DNA of 64,000 nucleotides from Planctomycetota bacterium (GTDB lineage Bacteria; Planctomycetota; UBA1135; GCA-002686595). A program made the position numbers and the translations under genes. The notes beneath the pieces are model-generated. The model saw nothing but the letters and a program-made list of their open reading frames with translations. It was not told where the DNA came from and did no database searches. Shown piece by piece: positions 26,780 to 41,833 of the stretch. The first letter of the stretch is position 1. Every line of letters starts with the position of its first letter. The DNA lies in the NCBI GenBank assembly GCA_021413885.1, contig JAIOPM010000039.1, forward strand, positions 62,001 through 126,000, read 5' to 3'.

Positions 26780-28408
26780 ATGAGCTCCACACGACGACGC
26801 AGCGACCGCGGTCGCATCACGCGCCTCTCGCTCCTCGCCGCGGCGAACGTGCTCGCGGTCTTCTGGCTCGTCCATCTCTTCGGAGGCGAAGCGAACTCGG
26901 CGACCGAGCCCGCGCCGTCGCGCACCGCGGCCGTCGCGCCCGCGCTCTCGACGCAAGTCGCCATCGCGCGCGACGTGCTCGCGCCCGCCGAACGCGCGTC
27001 GCTCGAAGCGCGCGTGCGCGCGATCGTCGACGAAGCGCAGCGCAAAGCGGCGTCGCGCACGCACGGCAAGGTCGGCGCGTCGAACACGACCGTCGCGGTG
27101 CACATGCGACCGCTCGGCGGCAGCGACGCGGATGCGTTCGGGCTCGACGCCGATCGCGCATTGCGGCCGGCGTCGAACATGAAGCTGGTCACCACGGCTG
27201 CCGCGCTCGCGTTGCTCGGGCCCGACTGGAACTTCGAGACGCGCGCGGAGGCCGCGGGTCCGATCGCGAACGGCGTGCTCGCCGGCGATCTCGTGTTGCG
27301 CGCGGCCGGCGATCCGCTCTACGACCGCGACGGACACGGCGAGGTCGCGGCGCTGCTCGCGCCGTTCTGCGAGGAGCTGAAGCGCGCGGGAGTGGGGGAG
27401 ATCCGCGGCGATCTGGTGCTCGACGAAGGTTCGTTCGCCGAGCCCGCGCCCGGCCCGGCGTGGCCGAGTTCCAACGAGTTCTGGCAGGAGCACTGCGCGC
27501 TCGCCGCGGGCTTCACCGTCAACCGCGGTTGCCTGACCGTCGCCGTTCGTCCCGGTTCGGTCGGCGGCGCGGCGAACGTGCGCATCGAGCCCGCGGGCTT
27601 CGGGCTCGCGGAGGCCGTCGACGTCGACACGGTCTCCGGCGGCAAGCTCGAGGTGAACTTCCAGGTCCGCGACGGCAAGTTGAGTGTGCGCGGTCATGTG
27701 CCCGCGCGCACCGCGGAGTGGAGCGACTCGTGCACGCATCCCGATCCGGTCGCGTTGTTCGGCGCGGTGCTCACGCACGAACTCGCGCGTCACGGGATCG
27801 CGCTCACCGGTCACGTGCGGCGCGAACGCGGCGCGCGCGGCGGACCGACGGTCGCGCGGATCGTGTCGCCGCTCGCGCGCTACCTGCCGGCGATCAACAC
27901 CGACTCCAACAACGCGTGCGCGGATCAACTCTTCTTCGCGACGGCGCTGGCGGTGCGAGGTTCGGCGACGCGGCTCGCGGGCGCGCAGACGACGGCGCTC
28001 GCGCTCTCGCGCCTCGGAGTGTCGACCGACGGGCTCGCGCAGGTCGACGGTTCGGGCCTCTCGCGCGACGACGCGATCAGCGCGCGGCAACTGACGGAAC
28101 TGCTGCGCGCCGTGCTCGAACGCGACGCGCGCAGCGCCGAGTTGTTCCGGAGCTCGCTCGCCGTCGCGGGCGAGAGCGGCACGCTCGACGGTCGGCTGTC
28201 GAACTCCGCGGCGCGCGGCCGCGTGCGCGCCAAGACCGGCTTCATCGGCGGGACCAGCGCGCTGTCCGGCGTCGCCGAGGGGCTCGACGGCCGCACGTGG
28301 GTCTTCTCGATCCTCGTCGACTACCCGCGCTTCGAAGGGCTGAACACCGCGGTCTGGAAGCCGATGCAGAACGAGATCTGCGAGCTGTTGGTCGGAGCCG
28401 GCTCGTGA
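26780..28408 (+). CDS. dacB: D-alanyl-D-alanine carboxypeptidase/endopeptidase (PBP4, S13 family)
   Basis: This low-mass penicillin-binding protein trims or cleaves peptidoglycan cross-links. The 542-residue protein has an N-terminal membrane segment (about 15-34) and the three active-site motifs: SxxK as S132-N-M-K135, a Ser-x-Asn element as S-N-N in INTDSNNACADQ, and K-T-G in AKTGFIGGTSAL. The large insert between motifs 1 and 2 is typical of class C PBPs. Its stop overlaps the GTG of the next gene (GTGA). Confidence 0.88.
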   Translation: MSSTRRRSDRGRITRLSLLAAANVLAVFWLVHLFGGEANSATEPAPSRTAAVAPALSTQVAIARDVLAPAERASLEARVRAIVDEAQRKAASRTHGKVGASNTTVAVHMRPLGGSDADAFGLDADRALRPASNMKLVTTAAALALLGPDWNFETRAEAAGPIANGVLAGDLVLRAAGDPLYDRDGHGEVAALLAPFCEELKRAGVGEIRGDLVLDEGSFAEPAPGPAWPSSNEFWQEHCALAAGFTVNRGCLTVAVRPGSVGGAANVRIEPAGFGLAEAVDVDTVSGGKLEVNFQVRDGKLSVRGHVPARTAEWSDSCTHPDPVALFGAVLTHELARHGIALTGHVRRERGARGGPTVARIVSPLARYLPAINTDSNNACADQLFFATALAVRGSATRLAGAQTTALALSRLGVSTDGLAQVDGSGLSRDDAISARQLTELLRAVLERDARSAELFRSSLAVAGESGTLDGRLSNSAARGRVRAKTGFIGGTSALSGVAEGLDGRTWVFSILVDYPRFEGLNTAVWKPMQNEICELLVGAGS

Positions 28409-29220
28409 ACGGACTCTCCGCGACCGAACGAGCGACGGCGCTCGAGGTCGCGCTGAAGGCGGCGCGCGAAGCGGGCGTGCTCTTGATGGAGCATCTCGGT
28501 CACCTCTCCGCGAACCAGATCGCGTCGAAGGACGTCGCGCGCGATCTCGTCACCGCGGCGGACGTCGGCTCCGAGCGTCTGATCGTCTCGCGCCTGCGCG
28601 CCGCGTTCCCGACGCACGAGATCGAGGCCGAGGAAGAGGTGCGCGATTCCGAGCGCGGCGCGCCGCGTTGGTTGCTCGATCCGCTCGACGGCACGATTAA
28701 CTTCGTCCATCAGTTGCCGGCGTTCGCGGTTTCGCTCGGCCTCTACTCCGGCGCGACGCCGGAGGTCGCCGTCGTCCACGCGCCGCGCCTCGGCGAGACC
28801 TTTTGGGCGACGCGCGGCGGCGGGGCTTTCCTCGACGGGAAGCGCATGGCGGTGTCGAGCGCGAAGACGCTGGGCGAGTCGATTCTCGCGACCGGTTTCC
28901 CTTACAAGCGCAACGAGCTGAAGGCCCAAGGCCGCGCCGACAACCTCGAGAACTTCGGGCGCGTCTACTACGAAGTGCGCGGCCTGCGGCGGATGGGTTC
29001 GGCGGCGTTGGACCTAGCGTACGTCGCGGCGGGGCGCTTCGACGGCTACTGGGAGCTCTACCTCTCGCCCCACGACGTCGCCGCGGGCGCGTTGCTGGTG
29101 CTCGAAGCCGGGGGCGTCGTGACCGACTTCGCGGGCGGCGGCGATTGGTTGCGCGGGCAGAACGTCGTCGCCGGCGGGCGCGCGGTGGTCGAGCTCCTGC
29201 GAGAGCGCGTCCGCCGCTGA
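28405..29220 (+). CDS. suhB: Inositol monophosphatase family protein
   Basis: The 271-residue Mg-dependent phosphatase has EAEEE (74-78), LDPLDGTINFVHQLPAFAVS (91-110) with Asp92 and Asp95, and the C-terminal GSAALDLAYVAAGRFDGYWE then SPHDVAAGALLVLEAGG. The usual P-W-D is P-H-D here. Substrates may be inositol-1-phosphate, histidinol phosphate or other sugar phosphates; the suhB symbol is only by family. GTG start overlaps the dacB stop. Confidence 0.8.
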   Translation: MNGLSATERATALEVALKAAREAGVLLMEHLGHLSANQIASKDVARDLVTAADVGSERLIVSRLRAAFPTHEIEAEEEVRDSERGAPRWLLDPLDGTINFVHQLPAFAVSLGLYSGATPEVAVVHAPRLGETFWATRGGGAFLDGKRMAVSSAKTLGESILATGFPYKRNELKAQGRADNLENFGRVYYEVRGLRRMGSAALDLAYVAAGRFDGYWELYLSPHDVAAGALLVLEAGGVVTDFAGGGDWLRGQNVVAGGRAVVELLRERVRR

Positions 29221-29254
29221 CTTCGGACTCTTCGAGTCGCGCGCTCGGGCCCCA

Positions 29255-29282
29255 TTGCACCCTCGGCAGGCCGTGGTAGGCT
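29255..29282 (+). promoter_or_regulatory. Putative promoter of the uvrA repair operon
   Basis: TTGCAC and TAGGCT are separated by 16 nt within the 173 bp gap before uvrA. The leader would be about 100 nt. A second -10-like TAAGCT lies at 29358-29363. No recognisable LexA operator was found. Confidence 0.35.
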
Positions 29283-29393
29283 GGCCCTTTGCCCTCGGTC
29301 CATCCAACGCTCGGCGAACCCTCGGCAACGGCCCCAAGTCATCGGGTGGGCAACGTCTAAGCTCCGTGTCTGCAATGTTTTAGCGCGAATCCC

Positions 29394-35179
<5,786 letters not shown>

Positions 35180-35183
<4 letters not shown>

Positions 35184-36988
35184 GTCTGCGTCCCGACAAT
35201 CCGCTGCTGGTGCAGAGCGATCGCTCGCTGATGCTGCACACCGTGCGCGCGGTGATCGACGCGAAGGGCAACGCCGCGCGCGACAAGGACGGCGCGCCGT
35301 TGACGGAGGAGCATCCGCGCTTCGCCGCGGCGCGCGATGCGCTCGCGGGCTTCGCCGAACTCGAGAAGAGCCCCGACTACCTGCACACGTACCGGATCAC
35401 GCCGGTCTCGATCTGGAACGCGGCGGCGCTCGGGCTGACGCCTCAAGGCATCCAGACGACGCTCGAGGACTTCTCGTGCGTGCCGATCCCGCGCAACGTG
35501 CAGAGCGACATCCGTCAATGGATGGGGCGCTACGGTTTGCTCGCGATCGAACGACGCGGCGAGCGTTTCGAGCTCGTCGCGCGCGAACCGGGCGCGCTCC
35601 AAGACGTTCTCGGTCACGAAGCGGTGAAGAAGCTCGTGCTCGTCGATGCGGAGAAGCGCGTGTGGCTCGACGGTCTGTCGCGCGGCACGTTGAAGCAGGC
35701 GCTGATCAAGATCGGCTATCCGGTCGACGACCGCGGCGGTTACGTCGAAGGCGATCGACTCGAGATCCGTCTGCGACAAGCGCGGCTCAGCGGCGGCGCC
35801 TTCAAGCTGCGTCCGTACCAGATCGCCGCGGGCGAAGCGTTCCACGCCGGCGGCACGGTCGTCGGCGGCAACGGCGTGATCGTGTTGCCGTGCGGCGCGG
35901 GCAAGACCGTCGTCGGCATCCAGGTGATGAGTCTCGTCGGCACGAAGACGTTGATCCTGACCACCAACACGGTCGCGGTGCGGCAGTGGCGCGAGGAGTT
36001 GCTCGACAAGACCGAGCTCACGCCGGACCAAGTCAGCGAATACACCGGCGACCAGAAGAAGGTCAGCCCGGTGACGATCACGACGTACCAGATGCTGACG
36101 TGGCGGCGTTCGAAGACCGGCGAGTTCGAGCACTTCTCGCTCTTCTCGCGCGAGAACTGGGGGCTCGTCGTCTACGACGAAGTGCACTTGCTCCCCGCGC
36201 CGGTGTTCCGCGTCACCGCCGATCTGCAAGCGCGTCGACGCCTCGGCCTGACCGCGACGCTCGTGCGCGAGGACGGCAAGGAGGACGAGGTCTTCTGCTT
36301 GATCGGGCCCAAGCGCTACGACGTGCCGTGGAAGGTGCTCGAACACCAAGGCTTCATCGCCGCCGCGCACTGCACCGAAGTGCGCGTGCCGCTCGAATCG
36401 AATCTGAAGCAGGCGTACATGGCGGCGAGCGCGCGCAACAAGTTTCGCGTCGCCAGCGAGAACCCCGCGAAGACGCGCGTGATCGAACAGTTGATCGAGA
36501 AGCACCGCGGCGGTCGCATTCTGGTCATCGGGCAGTACATCGATCAGTTGAACGCGCTCGCGCGTCACCTCGGCGCGCCGTTGATCACCGGCAAGACGCC
36601 GAACGTCGAGCGCGAGAAGCTCTACGACGGCTTCCGCACCGGCGCGATCGACGTGTTGATCGTCTCGAAGGTCGGCAACTTCGCGATCGACCTGCCGGAA
36701 GCCAACGTGGCGATCCAGATCTCCGGCACGTTCGGCTCACGCCAAGAAGAAGCGCAGCGCCTCGGCCGCATCCTGCGTCCGAAGAGCGACGGCTCCGCCG
36801 CGGCGTTCTACTCGATCGTGACGCTCGGCTCGCGCGACCAGGAGTTCGCCGAGAAGCGTCAGCTCTTCCTGACCGAGCAGGGCTACTCGTACGAGATCAT
36901 CGAGGCAGGCGAGCTCCCGCCCATCGCGGCAAGCGCTCCGGGCGTCGCGGTCGCCGCGGCGACGACGACCAAGGAGGACCACGCGTGA
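35180..36988 (+). CDS. XPB/Ssl2-type DEVH helicase
   Basis: XPB is the 3'-5' helicase of eukaryotic TFIIH; bacterial and archaeal homologues exist. The 602-residue protein has an N-terminal Helicase_C_3-like domain (about 10-165: DYLHTYRITPVSIWNAAALG), then the SF2 core with motif I CGAGKT (238-243), DEVH (333-336), TATLVRED, and motif VI QRLGRILRPK. ATGA overlap with uvrA indicates translational coupling. A role in lesion processing with UvrA is inferred from this arrangement; alternatives such as transcription-linked roles are open. Confidence 0.93.
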
Positions 36989-39108
36989 GGTTCGACGAAC
37001 GCGACGCGCGCCCGACGTTCAACGCGCGCGAGCCCGATCCCGTCGGCGGCGACGGCGCGAAGAACGGCGCGCAACGACCGCGCGTCGAAGGCGTGCTCGA
37101 GAGCCGCTCGCGCGCGGAGCTCGAGGAGCTCTACCGCTTCTGGGGCGGCGCCGCGGCGTTGGTGCCGCCGCCGGATCCGCGCGAGCTGCGCCGACAACTC
37201 GCCGCGTGGATGAACGATCCCGAGCTCGTCGACTCGCGCGCGCATTCGCTCGGGAAGCGCCAACTGCAAGTGCTCGGGCTCCACCTCGAACAACAGGGCT
37301 ACGCGAAGAGTTTCGACGAACTCGGCGCGCACAAGGCGCTCGCGTACTTGTCGCCATACGACCTCGAGACCACGGTCGGCGCGCTCGTGCGCCATGCGTT
37401 CCTGGTCGAGGCGAAGGACGCTCGCCCGAAGAGCGGGAACGGCCGCGTCTTCGCGATCCCCGAGGAACTCGGCGACGGTTTGCTGCGGCGCGAACGGCAG
37501 AAGCGGCGCGGACTCTTCGACACGCTGACGCTGCGCGGCTTCCTCGATCGCCTCTACGATCAGAAGGAGAACCAGAAGCGCGGCGCGCAGACGCGTCTGC
37601 GCGAGATGTACAAGATGTACGCCAACGACACGGCGTGCATCGCGCGCATCGAGCGCTTGCCGCACGGCACGAAGGAGCTGGTCGAGAAGGCGATCCTGCA
37701 GTTCGGCGGCTTGCTGCCGCGCGCGATCTTCGAACGCATGGACAGCGGCGTCGGCACGTGGGACAGCCGCAAGTGGAAGCGCGAGTTCGAGGAGTCGTTG
37801 ATCGGCAGCGTCGAGCGCGTCGAGCTCTCGCGCTACGGCATCCAACACGCCGACGAAGTGCTGATCATCTTCAACGAGGTCGCGCTCGCGTACTACAAGC
37901 GCGTCGCGGTCCCCGGCGACCCCGATCGGCCGCACACCGAGTCGGCGCACGGCGTCGACCTCGTCTCGAACATCTCGCGCTTCATCGGCTACATCCTCGA
38001 GCACGACGTGCGCTTCACGGTGCGCGGCGAGATCTTCAAGACCACCGAGAAGCGCATCCTCTCGGAGCTGATTCCGAATCCCGGCCCCGAGCAATCGCGC
38101 GAGGAAGTGCTCGCGTTCATCTTCCACTTCGCGCGCGCCGCGGGCCTGATCGAGTCGACCGGCGAACGCACGTTCGCGATGACCAGCGACGGCCGCCACT
38201 GGGAAGCGAAGGGGCTCGATCAGAAGCTCGCGCACCTCGTCGAGTACGCGGTCGAGGAGCGCGAGCACGGGATGGACCACTTCCACCAGGTGCGCATGCG
38301 CCGGATCCTGCTGCGCTTGCTGAAGCGCGTCGAACCGGGCACGTGGTACGACCTGATGTACCTGCCCTTTCTCTCGCGCAACACGTACCTCTCGAACCTC
38401 GATCAGCTCGCGGTCGAGGACTACTTCGCCGCGCGCGCGCATTCGCCCGACTACGCGCCGATGGAGGACCTCCAACGTCTAGCGTGGAACATCGCGCGTT
38501 GGATCCGCACGCGGCTCTACGTCCTCGGGCTCGTCGACCTCGGTTACGACGCGTCGCACCGACCGGTCGCGATGCGTTTGACCAAGACCGGCGCGCGGTT
38601 GCTCGGCGTCGTCGACGGTTCGCCGCACTCCGCGCCCGTGATCGGCAGCCTGATCGTCACGCCGGACTTCGAGGTCGTGCTCTTCCCGACCGGCGACGAC
38701 GACGAGTTGATCCACGAGCTCGATCGTTTCTGCGCGCGCGAGAAAGTCGGCGCGACGCTGCACTTCCGCATCAGCGAGAAGAGCATCCACCGCGCGTTGG
38801 CGGAATCGCTGCACCTCTCGCGCATCCTGTCGACGCTGAAGGGCCACTCGCGCACGCCGGTGCCGCAGAACGTGCTCTTCTCGATCCGCGATTGGGCGAG
38901 CCGCGCCGGCGTGCTCTTCCTCGACCACGCGCACGTCGTGCGTTGCGAGGATCCCGAGGCCCTGCGCCGCTTCGCGCACGACCCCGCGGTCAAATCGCAC
39001 GTCAAGGCGGAGATCGACGACAAGCACGTGTTGCTCTCGGCGCGCTTCAGCGTCAAGCGTCTGCACTCGCTGCTGCGCGAACTCGGCCACTTGGTCGAGC
39101 TCGAATGA
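36985..39108 (+). CDS. Helicase-associated protein, XPB partner (Helicase_C_3 domain)
   Basis: The 707-residue protein starts at a GTG overlapping the helicase stop (GTGA). The N-terminal half is helical, with winged-helix-like stretches. The C-terminal part (about 550-705) carries the Helicase_C_3 module: VIGSLIVTPDFEVVLFPTG, LHFRISEKSIHRALAESLHL, RTPVPQNVLFSIRDWASRAG. The same module forms the N-terminus of the neighbouring XPB. In Mycobacterium an XPB gene (Rv0861c) is likewise next to a protein of this type (Rv0862c). I see no nuclease motif like that of archaeal Bax1. Confidence 0.82.
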   Translation: MRFDERDARPTFNAREPDPVGGDGAKNGAQRPRVEGVLESRSRAELEELYRFWGGAAALVPPPDPRELRRQLAAWMNDPELVDSRAHSLGKRQLQVLGLHLEQQGYAKSFDELGAHKALAYLSPYDLETTVGALVRHAFLVEAKDARPKSGNGRVFAIPEELGDGLLRRERQKRRGLFDTLTLRGFLDRLYDQKENQKRGAQTRLREMYKMYANDTACIARIERLPHGTKELVEKAILQFGGLLPRAIFERMDSGVGTWDSRKWKREFEESLIGSVERVELSRYGIQHADEVLIIFNEVALAYYKRVAVPGDPDRPHTESAHGVDLVSNISRFIGYILEHDVRFTVRGEIFKTTEKRILSELIPNPGPEQSREEVLAFIFHFARAAGLIESTGERTFAMTSDGRHWEAKGLDQKLAHLVEYAVEEREHGMDHFHQVRMRRILLRLLKRVEPGTWYDLMYLPFLSRNTYLSNLDQLAVEDYFAARAHSPDYAPMEDLQRLAWNIARWIRTRLYVLGLVDLGYDASHRPVAMRLTKTGARLLGVVDGSPHSAPVIGSLIVTPDFEVVLFPTGDDDELIHELDRFCAREKVGATLHFRISEKSIHRALAESLHLSRILSTLKGHSRTPVPQNVLFSIRDWASRAGVLFLDHAHVVRCEDPEALRRFAHDPAVKSHVKAEIDDKHVLLSARFSVKRLHSLLRELGHLVELE

Positions 39109-39743
39109 CGCCCGAGCCCGCGCTGCCGCCGCGCTTGCTCGCGCTGTCGCCGGGCAACCTCGAGCCGGCCGCGCTCGAGCGTTTCGTCGCCGCCGCGAAG
39201 CGTGCGAGAGAAGCGGGACTCGACGGTCTGGTGCTGCGCGAGAGTTCTCTCGACGAGCGCGTCTACTTCGACCTCGCGCGGCGCATGCGCGAGCTCTTCG
39301 CCGGTGCGCGGCCCGGTTGGTTCGCCGTACACGATCGCGCGCACCTCGCCGCGCCGCTGCGCGCCGACGCGGTGCACGTCGGCTTCCGCTCGCTCCCGCC
39401 GCGCGAGCTGCGCGCGTGGCTCGAGCCGCGCCTCGCGCTCGGCCTGTCGACGCACGCGGACGACGACGCACGGCCGTGGGGCGACGCCGACTACCTCTTC
39501 CACGGCCCGGTCTTCGACACGGAATCCAAACGCGGCGTCCGGGATTCGATCGGCCTCGCCGGTTTGGTCGCTGCGCGCGGGCGCACGACGCGACCGATCT
39601 GGGCGCTCGGCGGGATCGTCGCGGAGCGCGTGCGCGACGTCCTCGCGACCGGCGTGCGCGGCGTCGCGGTCCGAGGCGCGCTCTTCGACGCCGCGGACCC
39701 CGGCCGCGCGTGCGAACGTCTGCTCGTCGAGTTGTCCGACTGA
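39105..39743 (+). CDS. Thiamine phosphate synthase/TenI-like protein
   Basis: The 212-residue TIM-barrel protein starts by ATGA overlap with the helicase partner gene. It has ThiE/TenI-like segments: FAVHDRAHLAAPLRADAVHV near residue 65, GLSTHADDD near 108, DYLFHGPVFDTESKRG near 124 and GVRGVAVRGALF near 183. ThiE joins the thiazole and pyrimidine phosphates; TenI is a thiazole tautomerase. A thiL gene 34 bp downstream favours a thiamine role. Confidence 0.75.
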   Translation: MTPEPALPPRLLALSPGNLEPAALERFVAAAKRAREAGLDGLVLRESSLDERVYFDLARRMRELFAGARPGWFAVHDRAHLAAPLRADAVHVGFRSLPPRELRAWLEPRLALGLSTHADDDARPWGDADYLFHGPVFDTESKRGVRDSIGLAGLVAARGRTTRPIWALGGIVAERVRDVLATGVRGVAVRGALFDAADPGRACERLLVELSD

Positions 39744-39765
39744 AGCTCCTCGACGCTCGGCCCGT

Positions 39766-39771
39766 TAGCAT
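39766..39771 (+). promoter_or_regulatory. Putative leaderless -10 box (thiL)
   Basis: TAGCAT ends 6 nt before the GTG at 39778, in the only real gap of this gene string. Confidence 0.4.
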
Positions 39772-39777
39772 CTGCGC

Positions 39778-40695
39778 GTGAACTGGAGCGAAGACCGCAT
39801 CCATCGTTGGCTTCGGCGCGAGCTCGCGCCGCGCGGCCTCGTCGGCGCGTTCGGCAACGACGCAGCGGCGCTCGCGCGCGGACTCGCAAGACCGATCGTG
39901 TGCGTCGACCAGACGCTCGAAGGCGTGCACTATGCGCGCGGCACGAAACCCGAGCTCGTCGGCAAGAAGGCCGCCGCGCGAGCGCTCTCCGATCTCGCGG
40001 CGTCGGCGGCGAGTCCGCGCGCGTTGGTCCTCGCGCTCGCGCTCGATCCCGCGACCGACGCGCGTTGGATCCGCCGCGTGATCCGCGCGGTGCAGAACGA
40101 AGGTCGGCGTTTCGGCGCCGAGCTCGTCGGCGGCGACCTCGCCGCGCGACGCGGCCCGAATGCCGCGAGCGTCACGGCGCTCGGCGAGGGTCCGAAGCTC
40201 GCGGTCGGTCGCGAGCGAGCGCGCGCCGGCGACGTCGTGTTGCTGACCGGCCCGGTCGGCGGAAGCATGCTCGGCCGCCACCTCGCGCTCGAACCGCGCG
40301 TCGAAGCCGCACTTTGGCTCGCCGATCACGGCGTGCGCGCTCTGATGGACGTCACCGACGGACTGGCGCGCGATCTGTCGCGTCTCGCCGCGGCATCGAG
40401 CGTGCGCATCGATCTCGAGCACGTTCCCATCCACGCCGACGCGCGCCGCCTCGCGCGGAAGACCGGACGCAGCGCGCTGAGCCATGCGCTCGACGACGGC
40501 GAAGATCACGAGCTGCTGGTCGCGTTGCCCGCGAAGATCCATCGAGAGTTCGAACGCGAACTCGCGACCGCGCTCCCGCGCAGCGTCGTGATCGGACGCG
40601 TCCGACGCGGCGCCGGACTCTTCCTGTCGAAGAGCGAGACGAACGCAACGCTCGTGCGCTGGAACGGACGCGGAGGTTGGGTCCATGGAAGCTAG
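39778..40695 (+). CDS. thiL: Thiamine-monophosphate kinase
   Basis: ThiL phosphorylates thiamine phosphate to thiamine pyrophosphate. The 305-residue PurM-like protein has FGNDAAAL (25-32), CVDQTLEGVHYARG (42-55), LVGGDLA near residue 118, the catalytic LMDVTDGLARDL near 188 and DDGEDHELLVALP near 239. The expected D-x-x-L-x-G-V-H-F appears as DQTLEGVHY. Its 3' end overlaps tsaE by 11 bp. Confidence 0.9.
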   Translation: MNWSEDRIHRWLRRELAPRGLVGAFGNDAAALARGLARPIVCVDQTLEGVHYARGTKPELVGKKAAARALSDLAASAASPRALVLALALDPATDARWIRRVIRAVQNEGRRFGAELVGGDLAARRGPNAASVTALGEGPKLAVGRERARAGDVVLLTGPVGGSMLGRHLALEPRVEAALWLADHGVRALMDVTDGLARDLSRLAAASSVRIDLEHVPIHADARRLARKTGRSALSHALDDGEDHELLVALPAKIHREFERELATALPRSVVIGRVRRGAGLFLSKSETNATLVRWNGRGGWVHGS

Positions 40696-41221
40696 CGGGA
40701 CGCACTTCGAGCGCGAGTTCGCGACGCGCTCGCCCGAGGAAACCGAAGGCCTCGCGCGCGAACTCGCGCGGCACCTCGAACCGGGCACGGTGATCGCGCT
40801 CGACGGCGAACTCGGCTCGGGCAAGACGTGTTTCGTCCGCGGACTCGCGCGTGGACTCGACGCCGTGGACGCGGTCGCGAGCCCGACTTACACGCTGATG
40901 CACGCTTACCGCGGCCGCTTGCCGCTCTATCATTTCGATGCGTGGATGGAGGGACGAGCCGAGGCCTTCCTCGAAGGTGGGGGAGCCGAGTGGCTCGGCG
41001 CCGACGGTGTCGCGGCGATCGAATGGGCCGAGCGCGTCGAGCGCCACCTCCCGCTCGAACGTCTGCACGTCTCGTGCGCGCACGCCGCCGGCGGCGGCCG
41101 CCGGATCCGGATCGCCGTGCGCGGCGACGAAGTCCTTTCCGACCGCGGTCGGCGTTGGGTCGAAAGCCTGCGCGCGCTCGGCCCCGGACCTTTCGCGCTC
41201 GAGGATGCGAACACGCCTTGA
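40685..41221 (+). CDS. tsaE: tRNA threonylcarbamoyladenosine synthesis ATPase TsaE
   Basis: TsaE is the ATPase of the TsaB-TsaD-TsaE complex that makes t6A37 in ANN-decoding tRNAs. The 178-residue protein has Walker A GELGSGKT (41-48), ASPTYTLMHAYRG near residue 64, LYHFDAWM near 80 and IEWAERVERHLP near 112, all diagnostic. It overlaps thiL by 11 bp, so they form one unit. TsaB and TsaD are not in the window. Confidence 0.94.
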   Translation: MEASGTHFEREFATRSPEETEGLARELARHLEPGTVIALDGELGSGKTCFVRGLARGLDAVDAVASPTYTLMHAYRGRLPLYHFDAWMEGRAEAFLEGGGAEWLGADGVAAIEWAERVERHLPLERLHVSCAHAAGGGRRIRIAVRGDEVLSDRGRRWVESLRALGPGPFALEDANTP

Positions 41222-41254
41222 ACCGACGCTCGCGGCGCGCGTTCGGAGGTCGCG

Positions 41255-41833
41255 TTGAAGGGCGCGTGGGACTTCGAGCGCGACCCGTTGCTCGCGCTCG
41301 GGCGCGGCGATCCCAGGCTCTTCGAGGAGTTCGTGCTATTGGAAGCGGCCACCTTCATCGGTTTCTTCGAGCGACTGGGCGCCGACGGCGCCGAGGCCGA
41401 GGATCTGACCCAGGACGTCTTCCTGCGGCTCTACCGCGCGGCGCCGGGCTACCAACCGCGCGACGCGTTCGAGTCGTACGCCCTGCGCGTCGCGCGCAAT
41501 GCGTGGATCGACGCCGGCCGACGACGCGCCGCGCGGCCGAACACCGGCCAAGAGGCGCCGGTCGAGGAGTTCGAGCTCGAGGACGAGCGCGCGCCCGGCC
41601 CGCGGAGCCTCGAAGTCGTCGAGGAGAGCGAACGAGCTCGCGCCGCGCTCGCGCATTTGTCGGACGGCCAACGTTGGGTCTTCGAACTCGCGGTCGTGCA
41701 CGGCCGGCCGTACCCGGAGATCGCCGAGTTGCTCGGCATCCCGATCGGCACCGTGAAGTCACGCGTCTTCCACGCGGTGCGCAAGCTGCGTGAGCTGCTC
41801 GGCGAGCCCGAGGATTCCGGAGGCGCCTCGTGA
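41255..41833 (+). CDS. ECF-type RNA polymerase sigma factor
   Basis: The 192-residue protein has sigma region 2 (AEDLTQDVFLRLYRAAPGY near residue 48, then SYALRVARNAWIDAGRR) and region 4 (LSDGQRWVFELAVVHGRPY then IAELLGIPIGTVKSRVFHAV). The TTG start is chosen because GGAGG lies 5 nt upstream. The next gene starts inside its stop (GTGA) and encodes a membrane protein, the usual sigma/anti-sigma layout. Target promoters are unknown. Confidence 0.88.
   Translation: MKGAWDFERDPLLALGRGDPRLFEEFVLLEAATFIGFFERLGADGAEAEDLTQDVFLRLYRAAPGYQPRDAFESYALRVARNAWIDAGRRRAARPNTGQEAPVEEFELEDERAPGPRSLEVVEESERARAALAHLSDGQRWVFELAVVHGRPYPEIAELLGIPIGTVKSRVFHAVRKLRELLGEPEDSGGAS

Noticed and set aside
29226-29238. GACTC-TTC-GAGTC inverted repeat before uvrA as a LexA operator
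   Set aside because: It is short, lies at the end of the preceding gene and matches no LexA box I know; a weak terminator is as likely.
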